Below the pieces are notes generated by a model. The model was not told where the DNA came from. It saw only the letters and a list, made by a program, of their open reading frames with translations, and ran no database searches. A DNA stretch of 64,000 nt from Boletus sp. NGJ (lineage: Eukaryota > Basidiomycota > Agaricomycetes > Boletales > Boletaceae): the NCBI GenBank assembly GCA_019096195.1, contig JAGTXK010000103.1:186001-250000 (forward strand), in the 5' to 3' direction. The first letter of the stretch is position 1, and every line of letters starts with the position of its first letter. Positions 32,592 through 44,179 of the stretch are shown piece after piece. Both the position numbers and the translations under genes were made by a program.

Positions 32592-34066
32592 ATGCTCGTG
32601 GGCTCTCGTCACATTGACGCTTCAACCTCCCCCGCTCAGCAGGCTATTTTGTGTTTCACGCAGGAAACCGCGTCAAGACCTTTTCGTTCCTCTATCCGTT
32701 CGGAAAGCGTCTTGAGTAGCGTAACCCAAAGGATGCCGGAACCCTTGGCACCTCCTCGCCTCCGGTTCGCTGAATTTGAAGGCTCTGTGGGTGCCGCTTT
32801 TCGAAGAGAGATGGAGCATGGCCTGTCTGGTCATAGTGACCATGAGGGTAACTCCCTGGAGGACTCCATTGGCGTGGCGGCCGAATTACCCTCCCGGCCA
32901 GAGCAGAGAAATGACCCGCGTCCATCGACCAAGAAGGCTCGAGATTCCGCACGGAGGCGAGCAAAGTGAGCTAAAGAGAAAACGAAGCAGCCAGGGATTC
33001 CCAAGTCTTCTTGGTCTAAGCACTCTAAGCCACAGGATGTGCCCGTACATTTCAATGCCAAAAACCCGCGAGCGGCTAAAGGGGCTTTTGTCAGCCAATG
33101 GCAGACTTGCGAGCAGTCGAAAGAATACTTGCTGGAGGAGCTGTTCGCGGAAGGGTTTAGGGTGATTGAATGGGATGGACGGTAAGACGATTTGATCAAT
33201 TATGAACCCTCTGTTGTTTGAACCCTTTCCAGAACACCCATTGCGATCACTGATGAAGAGGATCGGATCATCTCCATGCTGGCTGGTCGCCCACAGGCTG
33301 AGGATTGGGGCAATGTACAACAGCGAATGAGCGATCTACTACGTGCTGCACCCTGTCATCTAGAAGTGATTTCTCGTGAACGGAGGGGCGATTTTGTCTC
33401 CATTTCTACCGGAGTTTCCTATGGAGAAGGGCAAATGGTATATGTCTCTGAAAAACAAATATAGCCCTTTGCTCACATACATAGGCGCCTGGTAATCTAG
33501 CACATGGTGCATCCGAAAAATCCATGGTCGAGACACTCATTACTGATAAGGCCTTCATTCGAGCTGCTGGATTCATGTGTAGTGGGTACCATTGCCATGT
33601 CTCCTGCCTAGCTCTCACTGTAACCTCAGATGTGTTTGCCATTTATGCACCGAAGCTTTATAAGGAATACACAGACCATCTCGACCCCCTGTTCGAGAGC
33701 TATCCCCATTTGAGAAAGCCATTCCAGAACAGCATCTTCCCCACCTGCACATTTAACTGTGGTTCCCGTGTCGTTGCGGTGGAACACGTCAACAGCACTA
33801 ATGTTCTATTTGGGTTTTGTGCCATCTTCGCATGCGGCTCGTATGACCCCAGGAAAGGAGGTCACTTGATTCTCTTTGATCTAGGTCTTGTGATCGAATT
33901 CCCCCCTGGATCCACGATTCTTGTACCCCCTGGCACACTGCGTCACGGAAGCGTCACTATTCAGGCCAACGAAACAAGGCAGTCGTTTACACAGTACTGT
34001 CCAAACGATCTTTTCGTTGGGTGGCTCACAGCTTCAAGTAAAGAATGCAGAAAGCATGGTCTTTGA
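32592..34066 (+). pseudogene. TET/JBP-like 2OG-Fe(II) dioxygenase-fold protein with an in-frame stop
   Basis: Three exons, 32592-33181, 33233-33437 and 33485-34066, would encode about 458 aa but for an in-frame TGA at 32967-32969. The same frame continues sensibly after it (KTKQPGIPKSSWSK). The C-terminal part matches the basidiomycete family with a TET/JBP-like double-stranded beta helix: FNCGSRVVAVEHVN, FGFCAIFACGSYDP, GGHLILFDLGLVIEFPPGST, LRHGSVTIQANETRQSFTQY. The first iron ligand motif is normally HxD; here it reads HVN, while the later His and Arg (LRHG, ETRQS) are kept. Members are often linked with transposons in mushrooms and may oxidise 5-methylcytosine. The stop plus the altered ligand suggest a dead or non-catalytic copy. 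An intron removing the TGA with GTGAGC as donor does not keep the frame. Confidence 0.65.
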
Positions 34067-34364
34067 ACACACCCTTGAGGAGTGTCGCGAGCGCACGGTT
34101 CGTTTGTTTTCCAAGCTAGGCGAATTGGAGAGTGACAGAAAGTGCGTATTTAATCTTTGATGGTGTTAAGTAGAGCCGCGCATAGCATATGACCTGAGTT
34201 ATCTAAGCTGAAAGGTTTGATTGACGGCTTGAGCGTTCATGCTGGACAGGCGTATGTGATTGAATGGTATGACTGACGGCTTTGTGGACAGCAGAGCTGG
34301 GTATTCTGTGGTGTCATTACCTTTGAAATGAGCCCATAATATTTCTGGTTCCCATCGTTCGTAA

Positions 34365-34437
34365 GGCCTGATGGCGTAGTTGGTTATCGCATCTGTCTAA
34401 CACACAGAAGGTCTCCTGTTCGAGCCAGGATCAGGTC
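34365..34437 (+). tRNA. tRNA-Val (anticodon AAC)
   Basis: A 73 nt cloverleaf without intron. The acceptor stem pairs GGCCTGA with TCAGGTC (one G-T). The D-arm is GCGTAGTTGGTTATCGC. The anticodon stem TCTGT/ACAGA encloses the loop CTAACAC with anticodon AAC. The T-arm is TCCTG-TTCGAGC-CAGGA. Discriminator base A at 34438. Internal A and B boxes are present; pol III transcription is expected. It lies in the 600 bp gap between the dioxygenase-like gene and ATG3. Confidence 0.93.
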
Positions 34438-34724
34438 ATCACTTTTTTGTTCCCTCCATCGACGACGTTCCTGCTAACAAGCTCACGTACCATACTATAC
34501 AATAATACCCGAGGTGACAAACAACAACACTAAGCGTAAATTGCAGGAAGATAAGGGTACATATGACTCTACACTCTATGGTACACACAACGCAGAATCG
34601 GACGGTGTATGTACCGCATCTCGTTCGATCCAGATGAAAGGAGCAGCGCTGAATTGAAAACAGAAACAATGGGTAAGGGGTAAAGGGTATTGCACGATGG
34701 AGAACAAGTTCAAAAAATCCCGAC

Positions 34725-36227
34725 TCAAAACGCCGTCGTCGAATCGACCTCGATGGTGGGCACGATCGAGGCGATGAACTTGAGGAAGACGACGAGATAA
34801 AAGTCCACACGCATGCCTTCGACCTCGTCATCCTCAACTCCTCCCGCACCGGCGCTCTTATCGTCCTTGTTCGACTTGCGCCCAAACCCCCACTTCTTCT
34901 TCCCTTCCTTGCTATCCTTTCCGTCCTTCTTGCGTGCCGCGAGTTGTTCTTCGACGACGCCTGCGTTCATCCGTTCGATCACTTTCTTCATCACGCTTGC
35001 GTGTTTGCATGGGTGGACGGAGGCTGCTTGGAGAGTGGCGGAGTGGGGGAATGCCTCGATGGTGACTGTCTTGAGCGCGTGATCGGCTGAGACGTCCTGG
35101 AAGATCTGAGACGGCGTGAGAGGGGTACGATTCTACGATGCCATAATATGTCAGTCAGCGACTTCTTTCCGAGACGAGGGGGATGTAATGTACCTCATCG
35201 TAGCCGATCAACCAGATTCGCGGGGTCTGGTAGTACTTGTCGTACGTGATCATCACATCGTATGTTCGTACTTGGAGTAGATTTCCTTTTGCAACCTCGA
35301 TCTGGCTGAGAGGGGGTCAGGATGGGGATAGGGCGGCGGGAGAGCGGAGGTCGCGCGATGAAACGTTGAAAAGTGATACTTGCCTCGCGTCGATGACACC
35401 TCCGGACGCAACCGCCTTGGGCGCCGCAGTCGCCTCATCCTCACCCTCTTCCAAACCCTCCTCTTCCATGTCTGGGATATCGTCCAGATCAGGCGTTTCG
35501 CTGACCGTCGCACCCGTCGTCGAACTGATGGACACGTTCCCTATCGCGGTCGCAAGTTCCTGCTCCCCATCCGCATCTAAATCCGGGATATCATCGATCT
35601 CGCCCGGATTCGCCGCGGAATCAACGGTTGGTTTCCGGCCGGCGTGTGTCTCGACCCACTCGTCCGCTGCACTGCCGGACGCGTCCCCAAAGTTGAGCAG
35701 ACGTTCGGCGTCTTCGTCAGCGTCGGTGTAGGCGAGCGAGGTGGCTCTTCGGAGGCAGGCTACACCACGGGTGACGAGGTATTGCTTGTCGGTGGGGAGG
35801 TAATCACGGGCTTTGGACGCGTCGCCGCATTCCCTGATCGCGCGTTCAGTTCAATGATATATCCTTCTCGTGAATCGGGGGGGGGAGCGAGAACGAAGGA
35901 AGCACTTGCCATGTCCAGACGGGGAACTTGTAAGAAAGGAAATCGCCTGCAGCGACAAACTCCTCTGGTTGCGATGTCTAGTTCGAGAGGAATGGCGTAC
36001 GCGTGAAACAGGGAGACGTACCTGGTGTTATCCTACCGTGTTCCTTGAACTTGCTTTCCTTGAGCACCTGTGAGATATGGATATGGTCAGCTGTGGGCAT
36101 AGATCTAAAGATACGGGGGCAACGGACGGGGCTGAGGTAGTCGCGCACAGCCCAATATTGTTGCTGAAGAGGTGGTGAGTAGAGTTCGGCAGAGATTTGG
36201 CAAAGAACTTGCCTGGATTGCGTGCAT
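34725..36227 (-). CDS. ATG3: Autophagy-related E2-like enzyme Atg3
   Basis: E2-like enzyme that transfers Atg8 to phosphatidylethanolamine during autophagosome formation. Predicted 373 aa from seven exons on the minus strand: 36213-36227, 36128-36163, 36022-36067, 35910-35964, 35384-35833, 35194-35305 and 34725-35132; frames join. N-terminus [18 protein letters not shown] is the typical Atg3 amphipathic start. The core has [18 protein letters not shown] and the catalytic HPCKHASV with the active Cys; the end is [20 protein letters not shown]. The acidic flexible region (about residues 90-200) is rich in D/E. A lysine-rich insert ([19 protein letters not shown]) lies after the catalytic Cys. 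Three of the six introns use GC instead of GT at the donor (AG|GCAAGT type): introns 1, 4 and 5. Confidence 0.95.
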
Positions 36228-36778
36228 TTTGTGTGGGCGAAGAGGAAGAGAGCTAGAGTTGAAGGAAGAGCCTCTCGAAAACGTCGCCACAATCAGACCC
36301 TACAACAATCGATCTCTCCTAATCAGGAAACCACGTCGTGGCAACCTCTTATAAGCGGACCTGTCGACTGAAACCCTCAACATTGAAAAAAGGGTCCCCG
36401 CATCTGCGAGAGGTATGTGTATTATCATTGCTTTCTCTTCTCTCTCTTGCATGAGGTGAGTCGTAGAGTTTCCATTCCCCCCTTTCCAGGACCGAGGGAG
36501 TCACCCACGCTCGCGCGGGGATCAGAAAAGACCATCTTGGTCCAGCATAGTTGCAGCCTTCTGTTCATAGCGAGCCTGGATTGTCTTTTTCATCGGGCAT
36601 CCTACAGCAGTCGTAAGTGTGTGATCTATTGTGCATACATTCAGCTTCAGGTTTCAGTGCTTCGGTCTGAGGTCAGACTAGACTGGAGTGTTCTACTACA
36701 TACTGTAGTATCCCGCGCCTATGTAGAGAGCATCGTCCTAGATAGTCTAGGGTATATAGATCGCATTGTTGGATATCC

Positions 36779-38580
36779 CTACTCTTTGGCACCCTTCGGT
36801 GCCTCCTTTTTGTGCTTCCGCTTTTTCTTCTCCTTTCCACCCTCTGGAATCGGCGTATCGGTAACATTTTTAGTAGCGACGTTTTCTTCCCTCTTGCGCT
36901 TCTTTCCACCCGACGGCTTCGTCGAAGTGGAGTCCTTTCCCTCAATGGCTGTGGGAGTAGTGTCTGCGCCAGGTGAGTCCTTGGAGCTCTTTCGTGTCTT
37001 TTTGCGGTCACCGTTTGTGATCGTAACAGCACCTTCTTCCGTACCTTCGCCCTCCCTCTTCCGCTTCCTCGACTTCTTCTCCAAATCTTTGTTTTGTAAT
37101 GGTGCACGCACGGATTCTGCCAGCGGTGCAGAAGGCTCGTCCAATTCCTTCTCGGATTTACGCTTTTTCTCCTTCTTCCTGCCCTCCTTCGATTCCTTGT
37201 TCTCACCCCGTGTCTCCGAGTCTGCCTTGGGAGCAGCTGCATCAGGAACCTTATCCTTCGACTTTTTCTTCTTCCTTTCCTTCGAGTCGACGGCCTTTTC
37301 CTGCTCATTAGCCTCCACCTCCCCTTCAATTGGTACGTCGTCCTCGCGTTTTTTCTTTCTCTCTTTCTTTGAACCTCTGCCGTCTGTCTGCATGTTCAGG
37401 TCCGTCTTTGGGTCACCCACAGAATAATTATTCTTGTGCCTTTTCTTCTTCTTGTCCTTCGAGTCATCGCTCCTTCCCTGCTCGTCAATATCTGCTTTCG
37501 ACTGTTCTACCACAGGGGTTCGTTCGCCCTCCGCCTTCTTTCTTTTTTTCTTCTCCTTCTTCTCGACGGTACCTGTGGCCTTGTCGGAGGATGGCGGAGG
37601 TAGAGGGGACGCGTGCTCCACCGCACTGGGTTCGTTCGTCTGTAACGAGAACACATACTCAGTAAAACCACGACTTCACATATATATACGCGATTTACCT
37701 TGACCTCTCTGCTCGACTCTTTCGATTTCGATTTCGACTTTTTATCCTTGTGCTTCTTCTCCTTTTTGGGTTGTTCAGAGGGCGGACCAAGTCCGCTCTC
37801 TTCGTTTTTCGCGAGCGACGATGCTGGCGCGGCGGCCAGACTCGGTAAGGGTGCGGGTGCGGATACATTTGCGGGTTTGATTTCAGTTTTGGATTTTGAG
37901 GGTGTGTCATCTGCAGGCGTGGTCACGGGAGACATTCGTTGAGGGGTACCGAGGGGTGTGCCGTTGGCGCCTGTCGCCTCGTTGCGCGGTCGTCCTCCGC
38001 CGTACCCACCACGACCTTGTAGGCCACCCCTCCCGTTCCCTCTTCCCCTTCCCTGGAAGCCACCTCGGCCACCCTGACCTCCATATGTGTAGCCGTTACC
38101 GTCCCCATTGATATTACCGTGATCATTTTCTCTGCCCTAGTTGATCAAACGTCAGACATCGGACCGTCGCTCAAAAAGGTGAGGAAAAAAAAAGACGGAA
38201 AACGAAGCGTATCATTAATGATGGTGGGGACGTACAGTCTTTGCCCCCTTGTATGATCCCTTTTGGTACTTTTCCGCCTCGGAAATGCACGACGTATGGG
38301 ACTTGTAGTCGTCGGGGGTGTGGAATGTGACAGAGCAGTCAATACAATCAAAACCCGCGTGGCAGCGACCGTGATGTTGGTCCAGCTTGGGTTTTTTGAC
38401 GACGTCGTTACAAGCTGGAGATCACGATGAGAGGTGCGGTGTGAGGTGTGAGGTGTGAGGGTGAAAGAAAGTAGGGCCTACTGACCGTGACATCTGGATG
38501 GGACATGATAGGGAGATATTCAAGATCACCGTGGATATGTCTTGTAGGCGTGAATAGAGTACGTACTGGAATGAAACCAT
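36779..38580 (-). CDS. LYAR-type C2HC zinc-finger nucleolar protein
   Basis: Predicted 499 aa from five exons: 38567-38580, 38486-38493 (8 nt), 38236-38414, 37699-38136 and 36779-37639; total 1500 nt, frame consistent. The N-terminus MVSFQCHACNDVVKKPKLDQH and HAGFDCIDCSVTF give the two LYAR zinc fingers. A Gly-Arg-rich segment (RGGFQGRGRGNGRGG) follows, then a very long Lys/Glu-rich tail with repeated KKEKKKRKK-type nuclear or nucleolar localisation signals. LYAR proteins act in the nucleolus in ribosome biogenesis and growth control; the yeast and fungal role is less defined. The tail is low complexity and drives a long spurious open frame on the opposite strand. Exon 2 is a microexon required to complete the first zinc finger. 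Confidence 0.9.
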
Positions 38581-39555
38581 TTGAACACGCGTTTCGATGA
38601 TGAGTAACGTATGTAGGGGTTAGAAAGGATCTGCTCGCGGGACCTGGATGCAGTCCGAAAGTTGACCTTCAACCGATCAAGCGATGGGAAGGCTTGGATG
38701 CGGGCAAGCCGACGACGAGCAAAACGGAGAACGTGTTGGACGATGAAAGCTAACAAAATTATCGAGTCACGTGACCTATCTGTCTGATTCTGCGGTGGCA
38801 GTGACAAGTTGCAACGACAATCACAGACAGTGATCTCAAAGGTATTGACTATCACTCATGGGGTCGATGTTTTCTCTATGGGATCAACTGACCCGAAAGT
38901 GACCTCCCGTAGGCGTAGACACGCTACCTTGTTCGCCTGCCGAGAAGCGTACCCACTGCGTTATTAGTAGTCTCACCGACATCAATTCCCGACGTTGAAG
39001 TGTGTTTCCGCACTCCACACCACGGTCACCCGACCGTTTTGCGCGTCACGGACCCGACTCCTGCATCATCAACGTACCCACATCCAGGCTATCTTCCTGT
39101 CGCCAACGTCGAACCTTGCCTTTGTATGTACCTGTGACTACATATCGCCAATGAAGGCGACCGAACACACAAGGTTTGGACCATCAATTTTAACCGTCAT
39201 TAATGTTGTTTCCGATTCGTGAACGTTGATGGAAGATGATGGACTTCATTTGAGTCGACTCAGCGCCCGCGTTGGCAGCATCACATATATGCTCGTCTCC
39301 CCTCGTCGTTCAGTAATTGCAGATTTGTTCTGAAAAACAGACTTTGGCACCTCGAGCAGTTCGAAAACTCAACTTTCAATGAAACCCTATCAGAGGAAAG
39401 CAGGCAGGAAGGAACTTCTCAACGAGTTAATGATGCATGCGCGTGAAATTAGCAAAGGTATACAGTACGAATATTAGATTACAGCTGGAGCTATTGAGAC
39501 ACTAGGGCGAGATGTATCATAAGTTACCAAGGGGCCAATAGAACTTAGGTGAAGA
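38581..39555. other. Intergenic between LYAR and HET gene 5
   Basis: No supported gene. A palindromic GTCACGTGAC with a CACGTG core lies at 38763-38772, about 185 bp upstream of the LYAR start, and could bind a bHLH factor. Confidence 0.4.
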
Positions 39556-42500
39556 CTACTGTACTTCGATCGGGTGGACGTTGCCTATCAAATCGGTCAA
39601 TGGAAACCCCTCGCGAATCTGAACCATGATCAAACTGTCAGCGGCGACTCGCTTATACTCTACACGCGACACCGGCTGAAACAAGAGTGCGCCAAATGGC
39701 TGCCTGAGACGAGCAGCAAACCGGAGTGCTTGCGTGGTTTTGTCAAGCGTAGCTGCCCCATGCAAGAACTCCTGGTCGAGAAGTGGGCGGATCCATGGGT
39801 GGACGAGATGGAGATCCTTCATCCCAGTCAAGTCATCTGCTGTCTTGATCTCTATGTCCCCAAACGTGGTCGTCGTCGCGTGATATACGCGAAGGTTCGT
39901 CACGGGATCTAGGTCTGGGGCGTGGACGAGTTCAGTGAGCCGAAAAACAATACCAGGTAATCGCAGTCGACTGGCAGCAAGAGAAGGTGACGGAAGGTCG
40001 TTGAGACGGTTATACATCTTCACGGCTAGGGAGAGGTTGGGCAAGGATGAACGCAGTGCCGTGATCATGCTGTCCATCTCGTCCACATTCATGGGCTGTG
40101 GGATGTGTAGCGGCATAAGTTGGTCGTAGACTGTGAGGTCGATGGGCAGGCAGCTATTGTAGTTACCCGCGCGACCGGTCCAAGCGAGAATTGTGACATC
40201 GCCCGAGCCTGTCAGAATGTGTTCCAGGAGTCGACCCACCGCACGATCGCCCTCGCCATATATGACTGGAATGGCAACATTGAAGATGCCAAGCAGCGAG
40301 TACGCGATGTCTTCCGGGAGCGTCGTTTGGCGCAAAGAAGCCAAATAGAGCTTCTCGCGTACACTGTCAAGACCGGGGTGAAATACGGCCAATTGTTGGG
40401 CCGAAACTCCTGTTGCCTGTTGCATCTCCGAAATGATGGAAGGTGACTCTTTGTGGTTAGACAAAGTTAAGCCAAGGTAAGGCTTCCAGTCCTCTGTGTA
40501 GAACTGGATGGTCTCAGCAGCCACGTATTCTTGGTACGTCCATGCTCGAGTGTTCCAGATGCTCCCCTGGAGACCACCGGGCACCTGAGACTCCGATGAG
40601 ACGCCACGAAGGTACACAACCGTTAGGGACGAGCTGCGATACCACGTAAACATTGCAACTAACGACTCTTGCAATACCACGTTGTTGACTTTATCAACAC
40701 AGCATGTGTCGCTCCATGCCCACAGGAAGCCAAGAGAACGCACAAGCAAGCAGAACGTCTGCAGCTTGGTGTTCACAGGGGACGATTCTAGTTCGTAGAC
40801 CGTGAGATGTTCAACCTGCTGGAGGAGAGGTTCATCGTTCTCCCATGTGTGTGAGAGCATCACGTATCGGTAGAATTCCTTCACCGTTCTCGAAATACGT
40901 GGAAAATCCGGCTCTGTCGTCATCGATGACACAAGTTCGTCGTAGTTTGGGTGTGCCTCGAATGCTGCTGCTTGCTGTTTCTTGTCATGCAGACGACCGG
41001 TGGCGGTATCGATCAACACACGCGGCATGTAGCGAATGGTCTGCTCGACAACACGCCGAATCGTGGGTTTGGCATCGAAATACCGACCACGACATTCTGT
41101 AGAGTCAATTAACATGTGGTAATTTTGGGTGACATTGAGTATATGACTCACCCCGAATGTCTTCGTAAGGAGACTGCTCTATTTTTTCGAGCATCGTACG
41201 GAATGCTTCAACAGCCTCCGCATGGCGTCTCGCGCCATGTAATGCCGCATGCCTCACCTCGTAACCTCGAAAAGATGATTCGTCGAGGTTAATGATCTGC
41301 GTGCTCTGTTATTGCCACTATCTGAAGCACTGTGAGGTACGAAGTATACCTCGTCGGCATCACTGAGCGCCTCCTCACACGAGCCCATCAACATTCGTGC
41401 TTTGCTCCGCTTGATGAGGACATCCATTCGGTTAACTGGGTTGAGCGACAGTAAGGTTGAGAAGTGTTTAGTGGCTTCGTTGTAGCTCCGACACTCCACC
41501 GCGATGTCACCGAGTTTCTCTAGCCTCTCTGTGCATCGTCGCCGAAAATCTGTGTGGTAACAGTCAGATGGTAATTGAAGGTATTACCCACGTAACCACT
41601 CACTGAGTTCCCACTTCTCGCACTCATCGTGGATACTCAGGTCCTCTTCCAGCCCGCTCTGCATCTGCCGGAAATACTCGACTGCCTCCATGACGCGACC
41701 GTCCCTTTCTAAATTGTCGCAAATCGTCTGGTAGATGACGATGCTTGGAATCTTGAACTAGACGGAAATCGTGTTAACGTCCAGCTTCAAATCTGTCATG
41801 TGAAGTATACCTTGACAGCGGCACCCAATGTTTCATTCGCTGAGCTACGAATCAACTTCACGCTTGCCCACTTCACTAGCACAGCATTAGGAATTGGGGG
41901 CCCAAGGAACAACGCAACAGAGTAGGCCTCAAGTGCTTCATCATGTTTCTTTGTGCTCGACGCCTTATCTCCGAGTATTTCCAGCATCGATATGCATCGG
42001 CTCGTAAACTCTGATGGTAAGGATTGGACACTACCTTTATGTGCGACAACAAAACTCACCAGGAAGCCAGTCCATGAATAACTTGTTGGTTCTCACGTCC
42101 TCGCTCAAGGTATTCACAATGTCAAGAAGAAACTTCGCAGCGTCGATTATGCGACCTGCATTGTACAGGACTTCGCATTGATGTTTCCGCTCGTGTGCAT
42201 GAAGGAGCTGGCCGAGACTATCAGCTTTGTGTTGGGTGTCGGCAAAATCCGTTCGTAATTCCTGGAAGGATTCTTTGAGCTGTGCGATTTCGTCGTCTAA
42301 TGGATGCGGATGTCAATGAAATGTGAGCCAGAGTAACGATGAACCCACTCAAGTTTTTGTTTTGCGTATGGAGGGACTTGATTATTTCATTGAGGCTATC
42401 CTTCTCACAATTGGCTGCGAGTTGTGATGTATCAAGTTCTTGGCGGAGTTTCCGTATGGCTTCCTCGAGATCCGGTATGCTTTCGCCTGTGGACATTGAT

Positions 42501-43726
42501 GTCATGAAACTGGAGTCAGGGATACCAATGAACACACCTCGGTCCTCATTATCAACATCTTCACTCGTTCGCTTGGTCCCCTGCTCACCGGACTGTTGCG
42601 GTCAAAAAGGTAGATTGTGATCAGAGAGCCATTCCACGCGTTGAGCTTTTGATGTAATACGCTTACATCGCCGAAGTACGATCTCGGAAGGATATCACAG
42701 AGACTATGAAGCGTGATCGTCTTGTCTCCACCGGTTGCAAGGCCGTTTGGTGAAATCGTCATGGACTGCACGAAACGATCGTCCTGAATGACTTGCCCGA
42801 TTTGCTTGTGCGTCGTAGTGTCCCAGAATGACACCGAGGAGCCGCCGGAGGCTGCGACGAATGTGCCGTTGCTTGCCAGGGCGATGCACGTGGGATATTT
42901 GTTGCTGTGAATGGGCCATTGGAAGACCGCGGTCCCAGTTGACACGTCGAGACGGTTGATAGCGCCATCATAAGATAAGGCGAAGAGTTGTTTGTTATCG
43001 CTGGCCCAGGCGAGGGATTGGTTGAAAGCTGAGTTGACTCGGATTGGGAAGTCGACGAGGTGTTGGTCGTTCTGACTGTCGTAGATCCGGATGGAATAAC
43101 GGTCCCACGTAGCAGTGGCTACGAGATGTCCATTGGGTGAAAACTTGGTTGCAACCACGGTGTTGTCGTGTTTCAGAGGACCGAGCAGTCGATGCCCTGT
43201 CGAGAGCGACCAGACGCAGGCGGTCTTGTCCTCCGATCCGGTCACAACTTTCGTCGCATCTGGCGAAACGTCCACCGCGAACACCTGTTTGCTGTGTCCT
43301 TTGAACCCGATCACCTTTTCGTGGCTCTCCGCATTCCACACCATCACCTCGCCACCAATCATCCCACTGACGACTAACTTTCCATCTCGTGACACCGCGA
43401 TGGTGAAAACAGTACTTCCTGCATCCATTGAGGTGCCCACTACCTCCTTGCCGTCTTCCACTCGCCAACGTCGAATCTTCCGTTCGTCGCAGCCGCTCAC
43501 GACGTGATTCTCATCAACGAGGAATGCAACTGACCGTATACTATGTCGAACATCGAATTTGATATGTTTTAGTACTTGCTGTTGGTGAACGATACTTGAG
43601 GAGGAACTGTTTTCATTAGAAGGTTCTTAGGTTGTCGTCAATAAGTACCGCACTCCCATTGACAAGTGTCTCGCCCAGATACTCACCACGCCTTGACCAC
43701 CGGTTCAAATTTATTTTCGAAAGCAT
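39556..43726 (-). CDS. WD40-coiled coil-TPR-HET protein 5
   Basis: Predicted 1222 aa from ten exons on the minus strand: 43687-43726, 42667-43625, 42538-42592, 42349-42486, 42060-42296, 41811-42010, 41604-41757, 41350-41549, 41152-41296 and 39556-41096; frames join. Start MLSKINLNRWSRR. Residues about 30-330: seven WD40 blades, nearly identical to gene 3 in blades 2-4 (AVDVSPDATKVVTGSEDKTA). About 333-476: coiled coil. About 477-709: TPR-like repeats. About 710-1222: HET domain (YVMLSHTWE, WAWSDTCCVD, NTRAWTYQEY, YSLLGIFNVAIPVIYGE). Its HET part is clearly diverged from genes 3 and 4 but close to the broken copy at the right edge. A perfect inverted repeat lies 64-349 bp upstream of the start. 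Same inferred role as genes 3 and 4. Confidence 0.9.
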
Positions 43727-43789
43727 ACTTGGGCAGGTATCAGAGCGACGGAATGAGTGATGGATGTGGAGTCTACTTGCGGTACTCGA

Positions 43790-44075
43790 GTATACGTAGT
43801 TGGGACGCCTATTCGCACTCCGCTTCATACAAGGTACATTCCCTGGGTGGTATGCCGAGGCGTCCATGAGGGTGAGTGAGCTCTAGTAGTAGGCCAGAGC
43901 CCTCGTGGACACTTTCCCATCAATCTTGGGCTCCTTATAATTCATCAGGGGTTGGCTCGCCGCAGGCGAGCCGAAGCTCGGCAAGCTAGTCCAGAGATTG
44001 CCGCCTCGGCATACCACCCAGGGAATGTACCTTGTATGAAGCGGAGTGCGAATAGGCGTCCCAACTACGTATACA
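43790..44075. repeat. Perfect 73 bp inverted repeat upstream of HET gene 5
   Basis: Left arm 43790-43862 and right arm 44003-44075 are exact reverse complements, with a 140 bp spacer. The left arm starts GTATACGTAGTTGGGACGCC. Zero mismatches by eye over 73 bp implies a very recent origin or active homogenisation. The spacer includes the CTTGCCGAGCTTCGGC-type block also found upstream of gene 3. Confidence 0.95.
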
Positions 44076-44179
44076 TCTGCAAACCGACTGAAATGAAACA
44101 AGCGTTCGGTAGAACCTTGATGGCTTACGAAGGCTTACGTGCACTGGGAACAAGCATGCCGATTGGTGGAGATGCCAGC

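Noticed and set aside
32966-33037. Intron (GTGAGC...CACAG) that would remove the TGA in the dioxygenase-like gene
   Set aside because: Splice signals look fair, but removal shifts the downstream exon out of the conserved frame.
35237-35731. Plus-strand open frame opposite ATG3
   Set aside because: Shadow of the acidic ATG3 exon; the minus strand has a full Atg3 reading with catalytic HPC motif.
36417-37427. Long plus-strand open frame of 336 codons
   Set aside because: It is the complement of the Lys/Glu-rich LYAR tail (AAG/GAA-rich codons give Phe/Ser/Leu-rich antisense). No homology or splice support.
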